64,000 nt of DNA. It comes from Ottelia alismoides. Its lineage: Eukaryota > Streptophyta > Magnoliopsida > Alismatales > Hydrocharitaceae. Within the stretch, counting starts at the first letter, position 1; every line of letters begins with the position of its first letter. The position numbers and the translations under genes were made by a program. The notes below the pieces were generated by a model. That model saw only the letters and a program-made list of their open reading frames with translations, was not told where the DNA came from and did not search any database. Shown piece after piece: positions 35,195 through 44,269 of this stretch. The stretch is from the NCBI GenBank assembly GCA_037367405.1, contig JAZKJV010003126.1, positions 1,922,001 through 1,986,000 on the forward strand, in the 5' to 3' direction.

Positions 35195-35757
35195 CGAGTT
35201 ATGGCTTCTAAAGTATATATAGCATATATATACGACACCCCCTATACTTAGTGTGAACATGTCCTCATAGTGACCAAAGAAGCGGCAAAGGAAGACATAA
35301 CTCGAGCTAAGTATAGATCGGTGAAAAGAAACTATACTACAATGACCGAAAAGAATAACGAATGAAAGAATAGAAGTCGATCATCTCCTCTATACTTAGG
35401 ATCAAGCAATCTAAGTATAGCAGACTCGAAACCGAAGATGATCGAGGTCAAGAAAATGTACACACTCAAAGGCTTGGCTTGTCCTGCCATATTTAGGGTA
35501 AAATATCCTTAAGTATAGAGACGAAAATCAAAAGGTGAGGGACAAGTGAGGGAGCAGACAATACACAAACCGAAAATGATCAAAAGGGGAAATGAGCCAG
35601 ATCACCCCCTATACTTAGGGTAAAATACACCCTAAGTATAAACAACAACAGGGGTGATCGAACAGGACGAGAAGAACAACACGGTGTCTACACCCCCTAT
35701 ACTTAGGGAAAAGTACATCCTAAGTATAGCAAAATTCTAGGTCAACCTAAGGGTGTA
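35195..35757 (-). repeat. E4 double-stem hairpin array (5 units, best preserved)
   Basis: Unit 1: outer CGAGTTATG 35195-35203 / CATAACTCG 35296-35304, inner CTATACTTAG 35242-35251 / CTAAGTATAG 35307-35316. Unit 2: outer CGATCATCT 35378-35386 / AGATGATCG 35436-35444, inner 35390-35399/35411-35420. Unit 3: outer CTTGTCC 35478-35484 / GGACAAG 35540-35546, inner partly decayed. Unit 4: outer GATCACCCC 35600-35608 / GGGGTGATC 35651-35659, inner TATACTTAGGGT 35610-35621 / its complement 35629-35640. Unit 5: outer TACACCC 35689-35695 / GGGTGTA 35751-35757, inner 35697-35707/35719-35729. Outer arms are unrelated in sequence between units yet perfectly paired within each. Confidence 0.85.
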
Positions 35758-35854
35758 AGGTAAACAGAAAGGAAAGAATAAAATCGAAAGTATATACAAG
35801 AGATCTTTGGAAATCGGGTATGAGATGCGGAGTGTAGGAATGAAAAAGATCATC

Positions 35855-37000
35855 TCATACAAAATAGATTGGGGCAAACTTAACGATTGGTGGTTCATGA
35901 TCAAGAAAGGATTTCAACCGTTGCCCGTTTACTCTAAAGGTGGATTCAGATGACAACTTAGATATATCGATGCTACCGTTGCCGTACATCTTTCTAACAA
36001 TGTAAGGGCCTTTCCATTTACTCTGAAGTTTCCCTGGAAATAATTTCAGTCTCGTATTGAATAGCCAAACTTTCTGATCAGGCTCAAACTGCTTGTGGCT
36101 GATATGAGAATCATGCCACTCTTTCATCCACTCTTTGTAATGAAGGCTACTTGTGAAGGCTTGGTCTCTCAACTCTTCCAGGGCTGTCAGTTCGGTTTGC
36201 CTCTGATCTCCCAAATTGTCTAGGCCAAAGATCACTTCTTTCATTGCACAAAAATATCGATGCTTGATTTCCACAGGTAAGTGGCATAGCTTGCCATAAA
36301 CGAGTCGAAAGGGAGATGTGCCTAATGGAGCTTTGAAGGGTGTCCTATATGCCCAAAGAACTGAGTCTAATAGCTGCGACCAATCCTTTCGATCTGAGCG
36401 AACAACCTTCTGCAAGATCGTCTTAACCTCCTTATTCGAAACTTCGGATAAACCATTCTTCTGGGGATGATACGGAGTAGCAACCCAATGATCTATGCCG
36501 AACTCGTTAGCAAGAGCCCTTAACTTGTCATTGATGAAATCGCTACCCCCGTCTGAGATCATAACTCGAGGAATCCCGAAACGTGTAATTATGTGTTTCC
36601 TTAGAAACTTGCAAACTGTGTTTGCATCCGCATTTCGGGAAGGAATAGCCTCTACCCAACGACTCACGTAATCTACATCCAGAAGAATATACTCGAATCC
36701 CTAACTCTTAGGAAGCGGGCCCATAAAGTCGATGCCCCATGCTTCAAAAACCTCACAATAGTGAATCGCCTGCATCAACATCATATCTCTATGTCCGCAA
36801 GTGCCCATTTTGTGAGAGTCAGTACATCTCCTTACGAATGCATGGGCGTCCGCAACGAGAGTAGGTCACTAAAGACTGGACTGAAGCACCTTCTATGGTG
36901 TCCTCTTCCCTAAATGGTGTCCTCCAGCTTCTAATCGATGACAGTTACATGATGACACTCCGGTATTCCTCCTGAGGAATACACCGACGCTAGACGGAAT
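35855..37000 (-). pseudogene. E4 integrase remnant
   Basis: The frame 35855-36667 (270 codons) holds most of an Athila-type integrase: SRWVEAIPS, second catalytic Asp in VMISDGGSDFIN, catalytic Glu region LSEVSNKEVKTIL, then TSPFRLVYGKLCHLPVE, KEWHDSHI, LKLFPGKLQSKWKGPYI and VNGQRLKSFLDHE. Upstream, still readable, are WGIDFMGP with the first catalytic Asp, separated by one in-frame stop just after PKS, and a decayed zinc-binding segment near 36770-36960 with further stops. The D-D-E residues survive but the protein cannot be made intact. No chromodomain is apparent. Confidence 0.88.
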
Positions 37001-37031
37001 CCGCTCCTTCATGATAAAGGACCGGATCCTC

Positions 37032-37505
37032 TCAATGGTAAGACTTGGTTTTCATGAGGAAAGTCTCAAGTCTCTGTCTAGACCAACCTTGTGGGACTTT
37101 CTTAGCAACAAGAAAGTTCACAATGTCGGCATACCATGGCAGCGAGGAGACAACAAGAATCACCTCGTCGGGGAAGGTCTCGATGATGGGTGCATCAAAC
37201 CCAGACTTCTCAAGGAGTTCTAGTCGGGAGAGGTGATCTGCCACCACATTCTTGACTCTAAGATTATCCTTGATAACAATGCCAAACTCCTGGAGTAGAA
37301 GGATCCATCTGATCAGATGTGACTTTGAATCCTTCTTGTCCATTAGATACCGGATGGCGGTGTAATCAGTGAAGATTGTGACTTTGGATCTTAAGATATG
37401 GGATCCAAACCTGTCTAAGGCCAATACTATGGCTAGCATCTCTTTCTCTATAACCGTGTAATTCCGCTGCTCGAAATCCAAAGTCTTGCTAGCGTAGTGT
37501 ATGGC
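37032..37505 (-). pseudogene. E4 RNase H (part right of the E3 insertion in sense)
   Basis: Frame 37032-37481 carries QRNYTVIEKEMLAIVLALD, then TIFTDYTAIRYLMDKKD with the RNase H Asp, and VKNVVADHLSRLE, followed by the linker to integrase. It is cut by E3 at 37506-37510. Its sense upstream part resumes at 49593, where RRDG-L-P-Y lines up with IHYASKTLD here after removing E3 and one ATATG. RNase H would have degraded the RNA template during cDNA synthesis. Confidence 0.88.
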
Positions 37506-37510
37506 ATATG
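37506..37510. repeat. E3 target-site duplication ATATG, left copy
   Basis: ATATG precedes the left E3 LTR and recurs at 49588-49592. Removing E3 and one copy restores a continuous RNase H reading. Confidence 0.92.
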
Positions 37511-38549
37511 TGACGGGTCCAAAAAAGCCGCGTTAAGGATGTGATTTTAATGTTCGAGCGTGAAAATAATAAATGTCGTTCGTTGTAGGCGGCGATCGGA
37601 AACAGTCAAGAAATAACCACAATTTTTTAATCAAATTTAATCACGTGGTTTTTATGTTTATTTTACTTGGGCAAGTCCCAAGGTCGATCACAAGGAGGCA
37701 AAGGAACAACCTAGAGTTGTGTTTATCCAATTTTGAGTTCGGTTTTCAAGGCGGTCTTTTTTTTGAATTTTTCAATGCAATATGAGATGCAAAATGCAAG
37801 TTCGGTCTATTTTAGGGACTAAAATGTAAATTTCAATCAAACGATGTCCGAAAAATACGAAACTTGACCCAATGTAAATGACGATGAAATGAGTGCACTG
37901 TAATTTTTTTGGAATTTTTAGATGCAATATGAATTTTTTTATGGATTTTTAAATGCAAACGAATTAATTTTCAATATTTAATTTTCATAAATATTAAATC
38001 TACTTATTTTTGAGAACTAAAATTATCTAAGATCTATCACTAGGTAATGGATCTTAAAAAATCCTAGACCTCAAAAATGTGGGGTTTGATACCTATTAAA
38101 AATTAAATAGTAAAATATACAAAATGATTTTTACAGAGCAAAGTATACATGCAAATGCAAAGATTTTTAGGCACAATGTCAAGCAAAATTATCTCTACAA
38201 TATATGATTTTTGGGGAATTTTTGGAACAACGGTTAATTAATTACAAAATTTAAAGCATAAACTGGATAAACTTCGCAATTTTCCACAGAAAAATAAATT
38301 ATTAATTAACCGCCTATCACAAAAATATCCACAATATACCACAATGCAGAGAATTAATTGAGGAGCATCATGCAATTTTTAGATAAGTAAAACGATGTAG
38401 AGAATAGGTCTAAAATGACTGGCGAACACATGGGTACATATGCAATTTAAGTAAATAGATAAAATAAAAAAATGCAGAACAGTGACCTAATTGAAATTAC
38501 CTAAACTGGGGGGTATCTTCTGCAAAATGACCAAGGGGTACGTGCGAAG

Positions 38550-38690
38550 CACGTGCCTTTGTTCAGTGGACTGAAGTGCAAATAGAGGGAGCTCCCGGGG
38601 TGTTTCTGCAAATTACCCACTGGGTCACGTGCCATGCACGTGATCCACAGGTGGCTGTTGTTCTCCCCCGTCGCACGTGCCCCGCACGTG
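38550..38690 (-). promoter_or_regulatory. CACGTG cluster downstream of the E3 promoter (left LTR)
   Basis: Five CACGTG hexamers at 38550, 38626, 38637, 38674 and 38685, several within larger palindromes. The position is transcribed, 0.8-0.9 kb downstream of the TATA box. Confidence 0.6.
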
Positions 38691-39487
38691 CGTAGGGAGC
38701 CTCGGGTCTGCCCCCGGCGGCGTGGCGGAGCGAGGTGGAAGGGGCGGAGGAGGACCGGCAGACGGAGGCGTGGTCGTTGGTCGTGCTGCTCCTGGATGGT
38801 GGCGGCGAAAGTCGGAGAAGATAGCAATGGTCCCCCTGGTGCGGTGGTGCGGCGACGTGCAGAGGTTGTCGACGAAGCGTGAAGGCAGTGGTGATGGTCC
38901 TGGGCGTGGGCGAGGGCCGCTCCAGGCAGAGGAGGCGAGATGTCGGAGACGAAGTCGTTGTCGAAGAAGCTCGATGGGGCTGTAGCAGGCGGTGGTGGCG
39001 CAAAGTCGAAGACGATGGTCGGTGGGCGTAGGCTCGACGGAGGACCGGAGCTAGAGCAGAGGGCCGCTGGCGGCACTGCGACGACGTCGGAGAAGACGCC
39101 GGATCTCGCCGTGAAGGGGGTCACGCCGGGCTGTCACCACCGGCAGGGGAACCCAACTCCAGCTTTGGCGGATTGGGCCGGAGGAGTTGGCGTTGTGCGT
39201 TGCGGACGAAGCGGCGTAGTGGCGTCGACGTGGTTGAAGTTGAAGGCGGAGCAGGTGGTCGAAGTTGACGGAGTTGATGCGTGGTTGTCGATGATGTAGC
39301 GGCGGAGATGTCGTCGAGGCTCTACGCCGGAAGCGGAGCAGGGGCAGTATGCCTTGCGGCGCTGCTACGAGGAGCTGGGCCTCCTCGGACCTCGTCGGCG
39401 AGTAATAGAACCCAGGCGATGTCGCCGCCTTGGGCTCTCGATCTGATGCGTATCCGGCGGATAGGGAACGGGGGGTCGCCGGGGTTC

Positions 39488-39496
39488 TTTAAATAG
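39488..39496 (-). promoter_or_regulatory. Candidate TATA box of E3 3' LTR
   Basis: Minus strand TATTTAAAG at the edge of the GC-rich island. Same in the right LTR at 48333-48341. Weaker than TATAAATA, but in the expected place about 1.25 kb from the U3 start. Confidence 0.45.
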
Positions 39497-39714
39497 GATG
39501 GGGTGCGGTGGTAGGTTGGCCGGTGCGGGAGGCGAGGATATCGGCGGGCGGTTGGCGAAGGAGTCGGCGGCCGTTTGGAGGAGGGCGGAGAAAGCGGGGC
39601 GGCCGTTGCGCGGCGCGGTGGAGGTGGTTGCGAGATCCGCGGAGGGGTCGATCGGGAGGTAGAAGGTGGTCCACGGCCGTTCGATCAGCCGAGATCGAAC
39701 GACCCCGTGGTGGC

Positions 39715-39871
39715 CACGTGGCTAAGAGGGTGAGAGTGCAGGGCACGTGCGGAGCACGTGCCTGTGTGGCACGTGCCACGCACGTGCGTGGCTTTAATTT
39801 TTTTTATAAAAACGAGTATATAAAAGGACCAAAAAACGCTGACACGTGGCGGCCTCTGGGGCTGCCACGTG
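39715..39871 (-). promoter_or_regulatory. G-box array upstream of the E3 promoter (left LTR)
   Basis: Seven CACGTG hexamers at 39715, 39744, 39755, 39770, 39781, 39843 and 39866, about 220-380 bp upstream of the TATA box. The last two lie in a 13-bp inverted repeat (GCTGACACGTGGC 39838-39850 and its complement 39864-39876). These are plant G-box/ABRE-type cores bound by bZIP and bHLH factors. The second LTR preserves all seven (48561-48720). Confidence 0.65.
39816..39826 (+). promoter_or_regulatory. Antisense TATA-like element beside the G-boxes
   Basis: Plus-strand gtatataaaagg between the two groups of G-boxes, also in the right LTR near 48665. It could drive transcription opposite to the element. 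Confidence 0.35.
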
Positions 39872-40736
39872 TCAGCACCGGAAAATTCGAAAAAATCATT
39901 TTGTAAAATCAAAAAGAAATAGCAAATGACCTCGGATCAAAAAAGTTCCTTCATGAAAAATGCTCGTCTCGACGAGATCTACAACTTTCATATAGACATC
40001 AAAGCCAAATTCGGTCAAATGTAAAAAGTGAATTTTTGGGGTATCCCATGTGTATAGAATACCTTGATTTTTGGTTTTCTAATTTTTTTTGTTATTTTTA
40101 AACAAGATAAAAATCCGAAAAAATAAGGAAAAATCAAAGATGAATAAAAGACACCTTAATCTAATTTTTTTTTATTTTTATTAATAAAGAAAATATATAC
40201 ATAAAATATAGGTCAGAAAACCGCGAAAAAATACAATGTACAAAAGAGGCCCAAAACCCAACTTTCACATACGAGCTCCGATTCACTTGAACTTGGTCTT
40301 TTTTTGAAGGTAATTGAATGTGCATTAGTTCAAAAGTAAGTAGGATCAAATCGAACACTGAATGAAGAAGATATGGGGCTTTTAGTCCGAAAATCCTGAA
40401 ATTAGGGTTTGGATTTTTGGTCCACTTAACAGGGTTAATTATTTTTTTTGTATTTTTTATTTATTCTTGTTAGTGATGTGTACACAGTGGAGGTGGTTTT
40501 GGGTTATGCGGTGTTAGCATGAAGGAGTTAAAAATAGGGGAAGTTAGGCTATTTACAGGTCATTTTTGGCTTGGATTTTTGGCTTCTTATTTTATGCAGA
40601 AATTAATGTTAAAATGCAATTCTTATGAAATCATGCCTGAATGCTAATTATGCAGAATAAATGCAGAAATATTGTTGATTTTGAGGGACTTGAGCTTAAT
40701 TAATGAGACTTAGAATGGTGAATCCGAGATTCATCA

Positions 40737-40746
40737 TCCCCCTATA
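40737..40746 (-). promoter_or_regulatory. E3 polypurine tract
   Basis: Sense TATAGGGGGA, preceded by TTAAG, immediately before LTR start TGATGAATC. Confidence 0.87.
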
Positions 40747-40754
40747 CTTAAACC

Positions 40755-40772
40755 ATGCTCGTCCCTGAGCAT
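40755..40772 (-). promoter_or_regulatory. PPT-adjacent hairpin of E3
   Basis: Sense arms ATGCTC and GAGCAT, 6 bp perfect, loop AGGGAC identical to that of E1 and E4 although the arms differ. Confidence 0.65.
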
Positions 40773-41994
40773 CAAAAAGAAATGCCATGAAGTGAAATGA
40801 GACTGGGTTCCATACCAAGACCATGAACTGAAGGTGAAAGTGAAACTAAACTTGACCTTTGGATTAATAATGTGGCGGAACTTCTGTGAGACTTAGAATT
40901 TTAAAATCAACAACCCTCAAGTTATACACATCATTGTCACAGTTTCGACTCAGAAGTCATCTTAGATCGATCCTCTTCCCAAAGTATACCCTATGAACAT
41001 TGAATAACCGACTCAAGTGTGTGAAGGGTTTTAGCTCTTCCCATTCAGAATGCCGGACTACCATGCTCCTCTCCTCTCCAGTAACTCGTCCTCGGGGAGT
41101 CAGGTATTTCCTTCTAAGGTCTGTCGCGCTGTGTTCACAATCGAATGAGGGAGAAGATAGAAGAAAGAGAAAAGAACTGGAGGGTGGCCAGTGTAGTCAC
41201 CTCTCCTTGTGAAGATGGCCAGTGTAGCCGAGTCTCCACCAAGATCTGCAGGTTCTGGAAGCTTGGACCTTTTTGGTCGGATTTTTATTTGGTAGAATAC
41301 TTCTTTGTATTTGGAATTTTTGGTGGTTCTGCTTGGATCTTGTTGTGCCCCTACGGATATAGAATCTTTTTGTTCCGTACATTTTTTGGGGTCTTAGAAA
41401 AAATTGTGCCCAGCCGTCCATCCCTTTTCCGAAGCTTTATTTCAACCCGTACTCCGGTCTTTAGATTTCCACGCTACCAGAAAAGAGACCCACACCGTCT
41501 TCCAACATCCCATTTGGGTTGAGCTAAGTGCATAGTGCGAGAGTACAAATTAATTCCCTATTCCACAGTTGTACCCAGAATGAAGAGACCAGGTTAGACA
41601 CTAAGAGTCAAACGTCGTACATTGTCATGTGGAACTTAAGGAATTAAGTCTAAAAGACCTGAAGCTCTTAAAATCCTATTTCTCGGTGAAGTTCCTCTAA
41701 AAATTAGGTGGGTTAAGATCAAGTCCAGACCACTCTCAGTTTCGGCTCATAACTCGGTTCAGAACCCAATGACTTTTCACAGATGCAAATGCATGCGGTG
41801 CTGGATGAAGTGCAGGTGTGTGAAGAGCAGACACATTTTTTTGACACTTTATGCAAGGGATTCCTTTTATGCAAAAATGAAATAAGAAGCCTTCCTTTTT
41901 TTTCAAAAATTTTGGGCATGGTTAGTGTTAGTAGAAAAACCCTTTTTTTTAGTTAGTACCCACCCCGTAAATACATAAAGACTTACGCGAAAGT

Positions 41995-42337
41995 ACGAGA
42001 TATGGGTAAAATATATACAAAGTATATATACATACCCCCCTATACTTAGCGAGTGATGTGTCCTCAGAGCACAAGAAGCGTAAAGAAGACATAGCTCGTG
42101 CTAAGCGTAAGGGAGTGAAAAGAAAAAAGAAAAATGAAGCGGTCTGGAAATGAGGAGAGTAAATACAGGTGGATGTCGGTTCCCCCTATACTTAGGCTCT
42201 GGACAGCCTAAGTATGGAAGAAGGGTGGAAATGAAGCGATCAGGAATTAGAAGAAGAATGGTATATATAGATGGCATCGGTCCCCCCTATACTTAGGCCT
42301 TGGCCTAAGTAGAGGAAGAAGCTGTACAAGGGAACCG
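41995..42337 (-). repeat. E3 double-stem hairpin array (3 units)
   Basis: Unit 1: outer ACGAGATATG 41995-42004 / CATAGCTCGT 42090-42099 with one mismatch. Unit 2: inner ATACTTAGGCT 42188-42198 / AGCCTAAGTAT 42205-42215, perfect. Unit 3: near-perfect palindrome ACTTAGGCC-TT-GGCCTAAGT at 42291-42310. CGGTTCCC (42177-42184) pairs with GGGAACCG (42330-42337), enclosing units 2 and 3. Confidence 0.78.
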
Positions 42338-42370
42338 ATGTGGTCGGGAGGGAGGGTGGGTAGCCGATGA

Positions 42371-44263
42371 TTAAGGCGGTTTTCGGCTGATCTTTTTGTG
42401 AGCCTGTGGTGGGAGATCGTAATGACGAGATGGAGATGAAGCATAAGATTCCCAACTATGATCAGTGTCATCCTCAGAAAAATCATGATGGATAATAGAT
42501 GAAGTGTTTGAGTCAGATGAAAGATATCCATCATCAGAGTTATCCTCAGAGGAGTAGTAATTGAAAGTGGACATACTCCAAGTATTCTGGTCTTTTTGTT
42601 TCTTTAATTGTTTCCTCAGAATTCGTTCCTTCTTGGGGTCAATCAGTTTGTCCTCGGATGAATACTCAGAAGCACCGGTCTCAGTCAGCTCATACGAAAG
42701 AATTCCAGTGTACTTGAAGAATGCAGGAGCATCAGCTTTGGATGAGTAGTAGTTAGGAACGGGAGTTGTCCAACGAGGATTGAATTTTGGATCCTTACGA
42801 AGATATGGCTTTAGGGCTGCCGAGCAGACTTCACTCATGTAAACCATCTTTTCCGGACCTGATGAGGGATCATCAACTGATTCCCCTTCCGAAAGGTCAA
42901 AGGTGACTCTCTTTTTATTTTGTCGTGAAGGTGTCGGTTCACTTGAGTATCCAGATGAATAGCCATTTGAATTCTCCTTGGTCGGTGTTTGATATGCGGG
43001 CTTGTTCTTATTCTCCCGAATGTTTGAGCACTCTCGATTTGTGATGATTTGTTCAAGATATTCAGAGAATGTTGCTCCAGGGTGTGACCATGCATATGTC
43101 TCAGGATCGTAGTAGAAAGATTTGTCTATTTTGAGATCCTGGGGGATTTGAATATTGGGGAGAGTCTCTGCATGTTCTTTCTCCATTGATTCGATGTTGG
43201 TGCATTCCTGAGTCGAGTTGATGTAATCCATGTAGTCAGAGTAGGTTGACCCAGGGTGTGCCCATGCATAAGTCTCCGGATCATATGATTCATATACATG
43301 GTTGTCCATGGTGAGAGCGGCTGGGAATGGAGCAGGGGGGAGATTTTCTAAACCAATAGTCTCATCAACAATCGCTATCTCAGGTCTGGCAGCAGGGTAG
43401 GGCTCTTCTACCGTTTCATGGTTACGGTTGTCGGGGACTTCGTGGGTTGTCTCAGAAGATCGTGGTTCCTCAAAGATAGGGTCGGATTTAAGTGCTTCCA
43501 ATGTTGTGAAATTGATTTCCCGAGTCTCACAATCGATACGCGCCTTGGCCAATGCCAAGAATGGCTTTCCGAGAATGATTGGAGATTGGGTGAATTCCCC
43601 TTGATGCTCAATATCAATGATCGTGAATTCTACCTTGAGCGGAGCACCTTGGAATTTCATGATGACAGAAATAATTCCTCTCGGCCGCTTTATTGATCGG
43701 TCCGCTAATTGAATAATCTCTCGTATCTTCCGAATCGGTCCGAGTTGGAGTTCGCGAAAGACAGAGGTCGGGAGGATATTAATCGGTGAATCGTCATCAA
43801 TCCGAGCATGGGTGAAAATTGTGTCTTTGATTTCACAGTCGAATCTGGGCAACCGCTTCACTATGCGGCTCTTGGTTTTTCTCCTCAACACCAAGGAGGA
43901 GGCCATTGACAAGATATGTCTTTCAGTCTTTGTCTGTATCCTGCCCGACTTTTTGTTCATTAATTTATCTGTTATAAATCTTTTAAGGTCGGGGAAGTGT
44001 TCAATGGCCTGTATAAAGGGAAGTTCGAACATCAAGCGTTTTTCCAGTGCTTCCCTTACAGTCGGATCCAAATTCCTCAGATCGTCTTCAGTTTCAATTT
44101 TTATGAAATTTTCTGAATTTTCAATTTTTTTATGATTTTCAAATATTTCCATTTTTTTGGTATTTTCTGGGTGGTATGGGGGTGTGGGGTGTTCTTCAGA
44201 CGAAGAGGGGCTCTGGTGTTCAGGGTGGTGGTCAGTAGCATAATCATTTTCAGAACTGTCCAT
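42371..44263 (-). CDS. E3 ORF2: protease-like protein with novel acidic C-terminal extension
   Basis: A 630-codon frame, the longest intact one in the window. Residues 60-105 match the segment preceding protease in Athila Gag-Pol (ELPFIQAIEHFPDLKRF). Residues 140-255 are a retroelement aspartic-protease fold (QLADRSIKRPRGI, then ILGKPFL at 230-236). The catalytic triplet, D-S-G in E4, reads D-D-D at 156-158, so proteolysis is doubtful. Residues 320-630 have no domain I recognise. They contain a 31-residue duplication (327-357 and 385-415, core YDPETYAW-HPG) and a Ser/Asp/Glu/Tyr-rich tail. RT, RNase H and integrase are absent. The ATG lies 6 bases after the stop of ORF1, in the same frame, so readthrough or reinitiation could link them. 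Function unknown; retention of a long frame in a non-autonomous element suggests either youth or selection. Confidence 0.75.
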   Translation of the reverse strand: MDSSENDYATDHHPEHQSPSSSEEHPTPPYHPENTKKMEIFENHKKIENSENFIKIETEDDLRNLDPTVREALEKRLMFELPFIQAIEHFPDLKRFITDKLMNKKSGRIQTKTERHILSMASSLVLRRKTKSRIVKRLPRFDCEIKDTIFTHARIDDDSPINILPTSVFRELQLGPIRKIREIIQLADRSIKRPRGIISVIMKFQGAPLKVEFTIIDIEHQGEFTQSPIILGKPFLALAKARIDCETREINFTTLEALKSDPIFEEPRSSETTHEVPDNRNHETVEEPYPAARPEIAIVDETIGLENLPPAPFPAALTMDNHVYESYDPETYAWAHPGSTYSDYMDYINSTQECTNIESMEKEHAETLPNIQIPQDLKIDKSFYYDPETYAWSHPGATFSEYLEQIITNRECSNIRENKNKPAYQTPTKENSNGYSSGYSSEPTPSRQNKKRVTFDLSEGESVDDPSSGPEKMVYMSEVCSAALKPYLRKDPKFNPRWTTPVPNYYSSKADAPAFFKYTGILSYELTETGASEYSSEDKLIDPKKERILRKQLKKQKDQNTWSMSTFNYYSSEDNSDDGYLSSDSNTSSIIHHDFSEDDTDHSWESYASSPSRHYDLPPQAHKKISRKPP

Positions 44264-44269
44264 AGGTCC

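Larger units (their letters stand above)
33667..35854 (-). other. E4 3' untranslated region
   Basis: Non-coding between integrase and PPT. It holds the PPT-adjacent hairpin, a block at about 34035-34110 (ggtatttccttctgaggt) shared with E1 and E3, AT-rich sequence, and the hairpin array 35195-35757. No env-like frame. Confidence 0.75.
37511..40736 (-). repeat. E3 3' LTR (left)
   Basis: From TGACGGGTCC to GATTCATCA. A GC-rich island (about 38540-39790) sits inside AT-rich flanks and holds the promoter, many CACGTG motifs and low-complexity Pro/Arg/Ala-type frames (for example 38501-39124 minus) that are best explained by base composition. Confidence 0.93.
40747..42370 (-). other. E3 3' untranslated region
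   Basis: Non-coding between the ORF end and PPT. It contains the PPT-adjacent hairpin, a block at about 41085-41145 shared with E1 and E4 (ggtatttccttctaaggt), AT-rich DNA and the hairpin array at 41995-42337. Confidence 0.75.

Noticed and set aside
35230..35860. Search for an envelope-like gene between integrase and the 3' LTR in E1 and E4
   Set aside because: No frame of adequate length or with signal peptide and membrane segments on the sense strand; the space is occupied by the hairpin array and AT-rich UTR.
38501..39124. 207-codon Pro/Arg/Ala-rich frame in E3 LTR, with overlapping frames on both strands
   Set aside because: Long frames on several phases are expected in GC-rich DNA. Its homologue in the other LTR (47409-47970) is split into different frames.
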